Assembly: GCA_033854175.1 (NCBI GenBank) | Contig: JAWOKN010000096.1 | Location: forward strand, 84,225-148,224 | DNA length: 64,000 bases | From: DATKPE01 sp033854175 | GTDB taxonomy: Bacteria; Bacteroidota; Ignavibacteria; UBA10030; SZUA-254 | Direction of reading: 5' to 3' | Shown here: in pieces, positions 1 to 8,057 of the stretch | Layout: each line of letters begins with the position of its first letter | Position numbering within the stretch: the stretch's first letter is position 1 | The notes under the pieces: generated by a model | What the model was told of the DNA's origin: nothing | The model's database searches: none | Seen by the model: the letters and a program-made list of their open reading frames with translations, nothing else | Program-made: the position numbers and the translations under genes

Positions 1-11
1 TTGAGAATGTT

Positions 12-42
12 CCAGAAAGCCCGCTCTGCGCGGGCTTTCTGG
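12..42. terminator. Hairpin terminator at window start
   Basis: A perfect 13-bp stem (12-24 with 30-42) closes a five-base loop. The run after it is only weakly T-rich. It lies between whatever precedes the window and mdh, so it most likely ends the upstream transcript. The stem is seen directly; termination is inferred. Confidence 0.6.
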
Positions 43-101
43 TTATGATAGCAAATTAGGAATCCATTTATGTTCTGAAACATTACTCGGAGGGAATCGC
101 A

Positions 102-1025
102 ATGAAAATTACAGTGGTTGGTGGTGGAAATGTCGGTGCAACAGCAGCACAGCGTATCGTTGATAAGGAACTAGCCAAAGAGGTTGTTCTTGTGGATATC
201 ATCGATGGCCTTCCCCAAGGCAAAGGTCTAGATATCTACGAATCCGTCCCGATCAGCGGATCGGACTGTGCAATTCGCGGAACGAACACGTATGATGAAA
301 CCGCAGATTCCGATATTGTGGTTATCACTGCTGGTATCGCCCGCAAACCTGGAATGACGCGTGAACAGTTACAAGATACGAATGCAGGGATCGTAAAAAG
401 TGTTACCGAATCGATTGCGACAAAGTCTCCCAGGGCTATACTGATTGTCGTATCGAATCCGCTGGATGTCATGACGTATGTTGCGTTCAAAGTGAGCGGT
501 TTCGACCGGCAGAGGGTGGTAGGGATGGCGGGGATTCTCGATACCGCCCGCTACCGCACATTTATCGCTATGAAACTTGGTGTTTCAGTTGAGGATATAC
601 AGGCACTTGTGCTGGGTGGCCACGGGGATTCGATGGTTCCACTCGTCCGTTATACCACAATTGCCGGTGTTCCGATTACGGAGTTTCTTGACAAGCCGGC
701 TATTGATGCCCTCGTGAAAAGAACTCGCGATGGTGGTATTGAGATTGTTAATTTTTTGAAAACGGGAAGTGCATATTATGCTCCATCAGCAGCTGCGGTA
801 GAAATGGTTGAGGCCATTGTAAAAAACAAGAAAAGAATTCTCCCGTGTGCAGCATACCTGCAAGGTGAATATGGGATCCGCGATACGTTTGTCGGAGTTC
901 CTGTGAAACTCGGCTCGAAGGGGATTGAACAAATTGTCGAAGTGCCCCTCACAGCGGAAGAAAGGGCAGCGTTGGTAAAATCAGCCGATGAGGTAAAAAA
1001 CAACATCGCAAAACTCAGACTCTGA
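102..1025 (+). CDS. mdh: Malate dehydrogenase (LDH-like type)
   Basis: NAD-dependent malate/oxaloacetate interconversion in the TCA cycle, cytosolic. The 307-residue length is usual for the LDH-like bacterial MDH group. GGGNVG (residues 7-12) is the dinucleotide loop, and Asp32 at the end of the second strand points to NAD over NADP. ARKPGMTR (80-87) is the substrate loop; an Arg at 81, where lactate dehydrogenases have Gln, marks malate specificity. SNPLD near 118-122, Arg150 and GGHGDSMVP with catalytic His174 complete the active site. A GGAGGG site lies about 7 bases before the ATG. It is the only gene of its transcript here and converges on the minus-strand block that follows. Confidence 0.96.
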   Translation: MKITVVGGGNVGATAAQRIVDKELAKEVVLVDIIDGLPQGKGLDIYESVPISGSDCAIRGTNTYDETADSDIVVITAGIARKPGMTREQLQDTNAGIVKSVTESIATKSPRAILIVVSNPLDVMTYVAFKVSGFDRQRVVGMAGILDTARYRTFIAMKLGVSVEDIQALVLGGHGDSMVPLVRYTTIAGVPITEFLDKPAIDALVKRTRDGGIEIVNFLKTGSAYYAPSAAAVEMVEAIVKNKKRILPCAAYLQGEYGIRDTFVGVPVKLGSKGIEQIVEVPLTAEERAALVKSADEVKNNIAKLRL

Positions 1026-1223
1026 TCCCGGAGCAATAATTATCGGACTAGATCATTGGATGTCGGATCGGCGAGGTAGCATTTTGGATGAGCGAGTACA
1101 TGACCTTTTGCCCGCGACTGTCCTATCGTGAACTGCAGGCATTCTCCCTGTTTCTATCTGGATTGATAAATTGATGTAGTGATTTTCCGGAGGCGCACTG
1201 CCGGTAAAGCCCCCATGATTGGA

Positions 1224-1664
1224 TTAGGAGGGGATGGACATTTTCATGATGACCCGCGATCCTCCAGGGAAGCGGGAAAACTCAACACTATCCATCAGCG
1301 AGCGCATGAGGAAAACCCCGCGTCCGTTTTCGCGGAGGATGTTTTCCTCTGAAAGAGGATCCGGGAGGGTTTCAGGGTTGACCCCTTGTCCTTCATCCTC
1401 CACCGTGATGAGTAAAAGTCCGTTGTCTGTTTCGCAAACGAGAACGACTTTCTTGTGCGGATCTCGATTATTGCCATGAAGAATGCCGTTATTCACGGCT
1501 TCTGTGGTTGCAATGAGAAGTTTATTAAACGAGGAATCATCGAGATGGAGCTGTTCGTTGAGTTTCTCAAGAAATCCTTCTACTTTCATAATTTCATTCG
1601 GTACGCTGGTGAGGACCAGACGCACATGAATTTGATTATTTCTCCGCGTAATCTTTTTCATCAA
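1224..1664 (-). CDS. RsbW-like ATP-binding protein (anti-sigma/serine kinase type)
   Basis: A single HATPase_c_2 domain of 146 residues. The N box is TEAVNNGILHGN (about 54-65), the G1 box VEDEGQGVNPETLPDP (about 88-103) and the G2 box GRGVFLMRSLMD (about 114-125). This is the architecture of RsbW/SpoIIAB-type serine kinases, which bind sigma factors or anti-anti-sigma (STAS) proteins. No STAS, PP2C or sigma gene is in the window, so the partner is unknown. The ATG overlaps the stop of the upstream barrel gene as ATGA, which suggests translational coupling. Family assignment is firm; sigma control is inferred. Confidence 0.85.
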   Translation of the reverse strand: MMKKITRRNNQIHVRLVLTSVPNEIMKVEGFLEKLNEQLHLDDSSFNKLLIATTEAVNNGILHGNNRDPHKKVVLVCETDNGLLLITVEDEGQGVNPETLPDPLSEENILRENGRGVFLMRSLMDSVEFSRFPGGSRVIMKMSIPS

Positions 1665-3583
1665 ATATGAACGATGAGGTTCATGGACATATTCGTAAAG
1701 CCACGATCGGGTTCTCCGGTCTGATGTTGAGTTTCATACCACCCTTTGAGTGAAAAGGATGCATTTTCACCGGGTATCCATGCAATTTCCGTCGATGGGC
1801 CGATGCTGCGAAGGAAATGGTCAACATATTCTTGAGAATCCTGATAGCTATAACGTAATTGACTAAAATAACGAAACCCTACCGAGAAAAGCAAACTTGA
1901 ACGGAGCCTGTACCGTATTGAAAAAGCGTAGAGCTTATCTTGGAAGGAGTTTACAGGACGTTCAGAAAAGTCGCTCCAGCGGAGTTGGCCCTGTTCGTAA
2001 AACTTAATCTGATGCATCCAGTGGAGAGTCATCCTTGGTGTCAGGGTATATGTTGATGAATCATGCCACGCAAATTCCCGATAAGCAAAGCTCTGGATAG
2101 GGGAGCTCGGGAATTCATAATCATATGCTGTGTAATTTGCGGTGACCTCAAAAGTATTTGAGGTTGTCAATGACAGAGAGGGACTGTAATCGAGTGTCGG
2201 GGCTAACCGTAGAATTCGGTTCCAAGTGTTGCTTGCGCTTCGTGTTGATGCAAGGTAGACGAGATGCATCATGTTCAGATCGCCTGTCAAGCGTGCGACA
2301 AGATACCGGTTTATCCGGTGGAGACCGCTAAAATTAAACGCGTACCAGAGCTCATCCCTATCATCATCATTTTCTTGGCTCGGCGTATCGTACCGGAGAA
2401 GGTTCTCGGAGCCGGAGATTAGAAGAGAATTATCAGATGAAGATGTAATGGCAAATTCCGCCGTCAGTCCGGTTCGGCGAGAGTGATTATTTTTTCGTTC
2501 TTCTTCCTGGGTCAGTGAGTTGAAGAGGAGGACATCCACACCCGGGTTGTCGAGTGTATGGCGTTCGTCCCGTTCAGCATAATCAAACCGTACCGATGTG
2601 CGAACACTGTCGTAGGGTTTGAACGAGAGTTTGGCCGAACTTTCCAGGCGAAGCTCATCGATGGTTGTTGGAAGTGACGATCCCAGTGGATTGGTGAGAG
2701 CCCGATATAATGTGGTTCGTCCAATCTCCCTTCCGGCCACCGCACCACTCAGCGAAAACAACGTCTGCTTGCTGATGGCGTAACCCAGCGTGTCAATGAA
2801 TCCGACAAAATCTTCTGTTCTTGATTCAATATTGTAGATGACGTTATACTGCCTGCGGAGAGCGGAATCGGCTGAAATGTAAATGTCACGGCGCAAGAAC
2901 GAGTAAAATATCTGCAGAGAATTCTTGGTGTCTTCGATAAACGTTTTATCGACGGTTAAGAACAGATTGCGGGTGTCTGCCCGTCGTGGGGTGATCTGAT
3001 CATATCTCCATTTCCCCGAAAGGGCCGTTTGATAACCGTTATAATCAACCGTATCGAGGGAGGTCGATAGCAGATACGATAATCCCTTGTCGGTGGGTTC
3101 CGTTTGTTTGTCAAATGTAACACCGATGAGGGGTTCGAGTGTAAAGCGGGACATAGGTCGGAGTTCGATTCCTCCGAACACAGATTCAGCTGAGGTTTTC
3201 CCCAGATCAATACTTCGGTCATCTGAGAGAATGAACCCGGAAGCTTTTATGGTCCCTGATAGCAGAGTCGAAATTCGCTGGCGTAGAATAAGATCAAATT
3301 GTTCCTGATCAGTAATATACGCGCGATCTGTCCGGATAACGGATGAGAGAAATTCTTCGTTAAGGGAACAAAATAATGACCCAAAAAGGTTCTGGTATGC
3401 TCCGTGGCTATCCCAATGGTAGGTGTTATAAACATTGTTGAAGTAGAATGCAATATTGTTCCTGTTATGGAGGGAATCAATGGTGGACGGCTGAATATGA
3501 ATATCAGTGATTTCCTGTCCAGAGGATCGTATGGCAAAGATGAAACAAGTACAGCCGATGAGGAGCAATAAGCGGATCACCAT
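1661..3583 (-). CDS. Putative outer-membrane beta-barrel protein
   Basis: 640 residues with an N-terminal signal peptide (hydrophobic stretch about 3-18, likely cleavage after SSG or nearby). The rest is rich in alternating polar and aromatic strands such as SLSLTTSNTFEVTANYTAYDY and SLLFSVGFRYFSQLRYSY, typical of outer-membrane barrels. I recognise no plug or catalytic motif. A barrel of roughly TonB-receptor size without the plug is the best reading. Its start overlaps the stop of the SDR gene by seven bases and its stop overlaps the RsbW-like start, so three unrelated proteins are made from one message. Function unknown. Confidence 0.65.
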   Translation of the reverse strand: MVIRLLLLIGCTCFIFAIRSSGQEITDIHIQPSTIDSLHNRNNIAFYFNNVYNTYHWDSHGAYQNLFGSLFCSLNEEFLSSVIRTDRAYITDQEQFDLILRQRISTLLSGTIKASGFILSDDRSIDLGKTSAESVFGGIELRPMSRFTLEPLIGVTFDKQTEPTDKGLSYLLSTSLDTVDYNGYQTALSGKWRYDQITPRRADTRNLFLTVDKTFIEDTKNSLQIFYSFLRRDIYISADSALRRQYNVIYNIESRTEDFVGFIDTLGYAISKQTLFSLSGAVAGREIGRTTLYRALTNPLGSSLPTTIDELRLESSAKLSFKPYDSVRTSVRFDYAERDERHTLDNPGVDVLLFNSLTQEEERKNNHSRRTGLTAEFAITSSSDNSLLISGSENLLRYDTPSQENDDDRDELWYAFNFSGLHRINRYLVARLTGDLNMMHLVYLASTRSASNTWNRILRLAPTLDYSPSLSLTTSNTFEVTANYTAYDYEFPSSPIQSFAYREFAWHDSSTYTLTPRMTLHWMHQIKFYEQGQLRWSDFSERPVNSFQDKLYAFSIRYRLRSSLLFSVGFRYFSQLRYSYQDSQEYVDHFLRSIGPSTEIAWIPGENASFSLKGWYETQHQTGEPDRGFTNMSMNLIVHI

Positions 3584-4365
3584 ATGCCAAGAAGTGATCC
3601 AGCGTCGATCGTGATGGAGGTACCGCTGATTGCCCGTGCAGCATCGGAGGCAAGATAAAGGACTGTTTGGGCCACGTCCTCGGGGTTGATCAGGGAGCCG
3701 TTCAATCTCTGCTCAACCTGCCGTCGTAATTCCTCCGGAGGTATTTGTATGATTGTGGAGATCGCCTTGAATCTTTCTGCAGTCAATGGTGTGTCCGAGG
3801 TAGCCGGATTGATGCAATTTAACCTGATCCGGTCCGCGGCCAGTTCTTTCGAAAGGGATTTTGTAAGATTTGACAAGGCGGCATTGATAACGCCGGCAAC
3901 CATGGACAAAGGTTCAGGCTCCAATCCGGCAGTACCAGTGATATTGATAATTGTCCCGCCGCCTCGTGCCTTCATTGATTGTACGACTTCTCTGCACATC
4001 CGAATATATCCGAGGAGCTTGAGCTGAAGATGATATTCCCACTCCTCATCGTTTGTCGCGAAGATGCCACCGACATGCACCCCGCCTGCGTTGTTGACCA
4101 GAATGTCTATTCCACCATATTTTTTCAGTGCAGCCCCCACAAATCTTCGTATGTCGTTGATCTTTGTCATGTTTGCCTTTATCGCCAGCACATCAGTGTG
4201 AGTGTTAACGCGGATTTCCTCGGCGGTAAGTTTCAGATCGGTTTCTTCGCGGGCGCAAATGGCAAGCCGGGCTCCTTCCGAGGCAAGCGCGAGTGCAATG
4301 GTTTTGCCGATGCCATGACTTGCCCCTGTTATGACGGCAATTTTACCAGTGATTCCTTTATACAC
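3577..4365 (-). CDS. SDR-family protein lacking the catalytic tetrad
   Basis: A Rossmann fold of the short-chain dehydrogenase family, 262 residues. The cofactor motif GASHGIG (14-20), NNAGG (91-95) and the C-terminal SGTSITIDAG are intact, so it should bind NAD(P). Aligned by eye to FabG, the catalytic Ser, Tyr and Lys are replaced by Gly144, Ala157 and Asn161, and the helix-4 Asn by Lys116. The usual YxxxK motif is therefore absent. It is either a non-classical reductase subgroup or a binding protein. It is first in a three-gene overlap with the barrel and RsbW-like genes, 39 bases downstream of the MBL hydrolase. Confidence 0.8.
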   Translation of the reverse strand: MYKGITGKIAVITGASHGIGKTIALALASEGARLAICAREETDLKLTAEEIRVNTHTDVLAIKANMTKINDIRRFVGAALKKYGGIDILVNNAGGVHVGGIFATNDEEWEYHLQLKLLGYIRMCREVVQSMKARGGGTIINITGTAGLEPEPLSMVAGVINAALSNLTKSLSKELAADRIRLNCINPATSDTPLTAERFKAISTIIQIPPEELRRQVEQRLNGSLINPEDVAQTVLYLASDAARAISGTSITIDAGSLLGIW

Positions 4366-4404
4366 GATATTCCTCGAGAGATTTTTTGATCCTGTGGACT
4401 CCGG

Positions 4405-5799
4405 TTAAAGTGTAAATTTTTGTCCCCTGACGGGAATTTCGACATGATCAAATCCATTTTGCTTCAACCCGTTTTGAAAGCAAAGTTGTCGCTCGTATTC
4501 TCCATGGACAAGAAAAACTGTTTGGAGCTTTTGCCGGTCAAACTGACGGGCATATTTTAATAACTCGTTCCCGTCTGCATGCGCGCTGAAAGAGTTATGG
4601 ACAATGACCTCAGCTCTGCGTTTATATACTGAGCCAAGGATCTTCACCTCGTCTGCATTATCGACAAGTTTTTTCCCGAGCGTGTTTTCAGCCTGATATC
4701 CCACAATAAGAATTGCATTGCGGGAATCCTCGATAGTGTTCGCAAGGTGATGGAGAATGCGGCCTGCCTCGCACATGCCGGATGCCGAGATTATCATGAT
4801 GGGGTCCGTTCTATCGTTGAGTCTTTTCGAATCTTCAGATGTGCGAATGTATTGTATCTGATTCAGCCCGAATGGATCATGATGCTGTTGGAGATGGGTC
4901 AACACATCCTCGTCAAAGCATTCAGGGTGGTGTTTGAAAATATCTGTTGCGTTAACAGCAAGCGGGCTGTCAACGTATATGGGTATGCGAGGAAGTTTTC
5001 CGGAGTCGAAGAGAGTATGGAGAGTATAGACGATATCCTGTGTTCTCCCCACGCTGAAAGCCGGGACAACGATTTTGCCATTGCGGGCGATTATACGCAT
5101 GATATCCTGTGCGAGCTGGGTTCCCATATCTTCGGGGGGATCATGAACAATTCCGCCATAGGTGCTTTCGGAGAGGAGAAATTCAACGTTGCCCATGAAA
5201 ATAGGGTCTTTGATGATCGGCATATTCCATCTCCCGATGTCCCCCGTGAAACCAAGAGATTTCTCTGTACCGTGTTCTCTGATGCTGAGGACGACTGAGG
5301 CCGAACCGAGAATATGTCCGGCGTCAATGAAGGTTGCGCTCAGATCCGGAAAGAGATTAAACGGTGTGTTATAGGGTATACCAATGAACTGTTCTATGGC
5401 CTGTTGGGCTTCGACGAATGTATAGAGCGGTTGAATCGGCTGGCCATGGTGCTGTGCCAGCTTTTTGTTGAGATATTCCGCGTCCTTTTCCTGGATATGC
5501 CCGCTGTCTGCCAGCATGACTGAACAAAGATCCTTTGTTGCAGGTGTACAGAAAATCGGGCCGTGATAACCCTGTTTTACCAATCCAGGGATATTTCCAC
5601 TGTGATCAATGTGCGCGTGGGAAAGGAGTACCGCATCGATTGAAGAGGGATCAAAGGGGAAGTTTCTGTTGCGATCGGTTGCTTCACTTCGTTTTCCCTG
5701 AAACAAGCCGCAATCGAATAAAATATTCCTATTGTTGATGTGAAGCAGGTGCATCGAGCCGGTGACGGTTCGGGTTGCACCTTGAAATTCAATGATCAT
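4405..5799 (-). CDS. MBL-fold beta-CASP hydrolase (RNase/CPSF family)
   Basis: A 464-residue metallo-beta-lactamase protein with a beta-CASP insert, the family of CPSF73-like RNases (YSH1 group). HAHIDHSG (about 61-68) is the HxHxDH zinc motif. GHILGSA (about 160-166) and FTGDIG give further metal ligands, and SESTYGG follows. The beta-CASP motifs are VPAFSVGRTQ, SASGMCEAGRILHHL and a C-terminal SFSAHAD. These residues support a nucleic-acid phosphodiesterase, probably an RNA endonuclease. It lies 31 bases after the pullulanase stop. Family certain; substrate not known. Confidence 0.9.
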   Translation of the reverse strand: MIIEFQGATRTVTGSMHLLHINNRNILFDCGLFQGKRSEATDRNRNFPFDPSSIDAVLLSHAHIDHSGNIPGLVKQGYHGPIFCTPATKDLCSVMLADSGHIQEKDAEYLNKKLAQHHGQPIQPLYTFVEAQQAIEQFIGIPYNTPFNLFPDLSATFIDAGHILGSASVVLSIREHGTEKSLGFTGDIGRWNMPIIKDPIFMGNVEFLLSESTYGGIVHDPPEDMGTQLAQDIMRIIARNGKIVVPAFSVGRTQDIVYTLHTLFDSGKLPRIPIYVDSPLAVNATDIFKHHPECFDEDVLTHLQQHHDPFGLNQIQYIRTSEDSKRLNDRTDPIMIISASGMCEAGRILHHLANTIEDSRNAILIVGYQAENTLGKKLVDNADEVKILGSVYKRRAEVIVHNSFSAHADGNELLKYARQFDRQKLQTVFLVHGEYERQLCFQNGLKQNGFDHVEIPVRGQKFTL

Positions 5800-5830
5800 T
5801 CAACCCTCGTAATGATTTCATAATGGGGAG

Positions 5831-7933
5831 TTATCGCTTCATGAATATCATCCCTGTTGTCGGCGGGATGTTCACGGTTTTACCCTTTAGGATCTTCATG
5901 GGTTTGTTGGGGTAGATCTGTGACCCATCGGCGATGATTCCCCACACACCCCGCGGCAGAGTTATCTGAGATGATTTCGCCGGGTGGCCGTTCATGAGTA
6001 CAAAAAATGATTTGCCTTGATGGCCTGGAGGGGATAGGAGAGTGTAAGCGATCAAAAATTCATTTCTCGTATTTTGAAATTTAATGGCGTTTTTCGAAGC
6101 GTTGCTGAAAATTGGATACATCTTCCTTAACCGGATAAGGCCGCGATAGTAATTGTAGAGCTCGATATTCAGATCTTTGTGGTGATAATTCAACCAGTTA
6201 GTTTCATTGTCTTTTGCATAACTGTTATGATCGATCCGCCCGATATCCGTATCGGGAACATCGGTACGGGCAATAATTTTTCCCCGTGCATATTCCTGAC
6301 CCTCATCAATCATGACTGGTCCCTGTGAGGTCAGTAAGAACATAGCGGCGAGTTTACTGATCGCGAGCTGCCGCGGAGTAAGGCGGACAAATCTATCAAG
6401 ATCGGTAATTCTGTCGGTGTCATGGACGTCTCCCATACCAAGGCGGACAAAATCGCCGAGCGTGTTATCATCGTGTGATTCAAGATAATTGATGCTCTCA
6501 TCCTTTTTTTGAAAAACACCGCCGTTCTCACGAAGGGTCCCGGTGACATAACTCATGAAAGATTTTTTTGTATTTGTTCCCTGATACTTGCCGAAGATGA
6601 AGCCAAGCCCGTTTTGCGGATTCTGGCCCTTCACACCGTTCCTGAATAGATCATTCCAGGCTGCCCATCCGATATCGCTGAAACCTGCCGGGTCGTACTT
6701 CCCGCCACCCCAAGGTTCAGCAATCAGAATAACATTCGGGTTCACAGCTTTTGCGGCGGCAAGGATCTGTTTGCAGGTTTCTTGATCGATCAGAGTTGCT
6801 ATATCGAAGCGAAATCCGTCGACGTGATATTCCTTCATCCAGTACAAAACACTTTCGATAATGAGGCGGCGAGCCATCGGCCGTTCAGTGAAAAAATCGT
6901 TCCCGCAGCCTGAATATTTTAGAAAATTCCCGGTGGAATCTGTTCGGAAATAGTAGTATTTGTCGATGTATTTAAAGGGATTGTAATCGTATTGGGAGAC
7001 ATGATTATAGACAACATCCATGAGAACAGCAAAACCCTCTCGATGAAGTATTTTTATCATATCCTTCATCTCTTTCACTGCACGCCCGTCGGTTCCGTTA
7101 TAACGGCCCCGTTCCATCGTACCGTCGCTTGCATAGTAAGTTTCAGGAGCAAAATAATAGCTTGTCATGTATCCCCAGTGATTACGCTCATAGGGGTTCC
7201 AGGTATTCATTTCGCCCAGATTGTTAAGATGATGGGGATCGCGGAAGGGAAGTTCAATTGTTCCGAACTTTTGGAGGGGTAAAAATTCAACCGCGTTGAC
7301 ACCCAGATTCTTAAGATAGGAGAGACCACCCGTCCGCCCCTTTTCGGTGAGGCCGATAAATGTACCGCGGGCGGATACACCCGAGGAAGGATGTGCGGTG
7401 AGGTCTCGTAAATGTGTCTCATAAATGATCAGTTTGGAATGATCAGAGGGCGCGCGGGAGGTGTCGTTCTCCCAATCATAGCGAGTATCGAGAATAAGTG
7501 TTTTTGCCGCATGATGATAGGAATTAAATGTTGTTACAGCGCGTGAATAAGGATCACCGATGACAATTGAAGAATCAAACATTTCTCCTTTCCCCTCAGG
7601 TCCGCTGACCTTGTAACCGTAAAATTTACCGTAGAGGTTTCCCGGGGCAATATATTCCCAGACGCCGTCGGTGGTATCTTCGTTCATCAGGTATTCGGAA
7701 CCCTGCTCTTGATCGTAACGATCAAAAAGGATAAGCATAACGGCCGTCGCCCGGGGAGCGAAGAGGCGGAAAATGGTTTTTTGGCCCTCGATAATGCATC
7801 CGAGTTCCTTTCGAGAGGCGAGGTTGTTGAATAATTTTTGATTCTCAGGTAATGAGGATGATTGTGCCCAACCCATTGTGATCCCAATAAATAAAAATAT
7901 GGATAAAGTGATGTTATGGTGTGTCATAACCAT
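5831..7933 (-). CDS. pulA: Secreted type I pullulanase (GH13)
   Basis: Debranches alpha-1,6 links in pullulan, glycogen or starch. A CBM48-like N domain precedes the GH13 barrel. Numbered from an in-frame ATG 24 codons upstream (at 8005), region I is DVVYNHV (330-336), region II GFRFDIATL with nucleophile Asp401, region III EPWGG with Glu430 and region IV SHDDN with Asp512. YETHLRDLT and NHWGYM are pullulanase marks. I chose the ATG at 7933 because it begins a normal signal peptide (MVMTHHN, then a hydrophobic run to GWAQ); the upstream ATG has no ribosome site either. Export is inferred from this peptide; many type I pullulanases are intracellular. Confidence 0.88.
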   Translation of the reverse strand: MVMTHHNITLSIFLFIGITMGWAQSSSLPENQKLFNNLASRKELGCIIEGQKTIFRLFAPRATAVMLILFDRYDQEQGSEYLMNEDTTDGVWEYIAPGNLYGKFYGYKVSGPEGKGEMFDSSIVIGDPYSRAVTTFNSYHHAAKTLILDTRYDWENDTSRAPSDHSKLIIYETHLRDLTAHPSSGVSARGTFIGLTEKGRTGGLSYLKNLGVNAVEFLPLQKFGTIELPFRDPHHLNNLGEMNTWNPYERNHWGYMTSYYFAPETYYASDGTMERGRYNGTDGRAVKEMKDMIKILHREGFAVLMDVVYNHVSQYDYNPFKYIDKYYYFRTDSTGNFLKYSGCGNDFFTERPMARRLIIESVLYWMKEYHVDGFRFDIATLIDQETCKQILAAAKAVNPNVILIAEPWGGGKYDPAGFSDIGWAAWNDLFRNGVKGQNPQNGLGFIFGKYQGTNTKKSFMSYVTGTLRENGGVFQKKDESINYLESHDDNTLGDFVRLGMGDVHDTDRITDLDRFVRLTPRQLAISKLAAMFLLTSQGPVMIDEGQEYARGKIIARTDVPDTDIGRIDHNSYAKDNETNWLNYHHKDLNIELYNYYRGLIRLRKMYPIFSNASKNAIKFQNTRNEFLIAYTLLSPPGHQGKSFFVLMNGHPAKSSQITLPRGVWGIIADGSQIYPNKPMKILKGKTVNIPPTTGMIFMKR

Positions 7934-8057
7934 CGGAATTTCAAAATGGATATGCAAAATTAAATAGAATAAGTGCGAGATGCAAGCATTTTGCATGATT
8001 TCCATGAGAGGGGGCAGAATGGCCCATCCTACGGGGAGGAAATATTTTCAGCAACTA

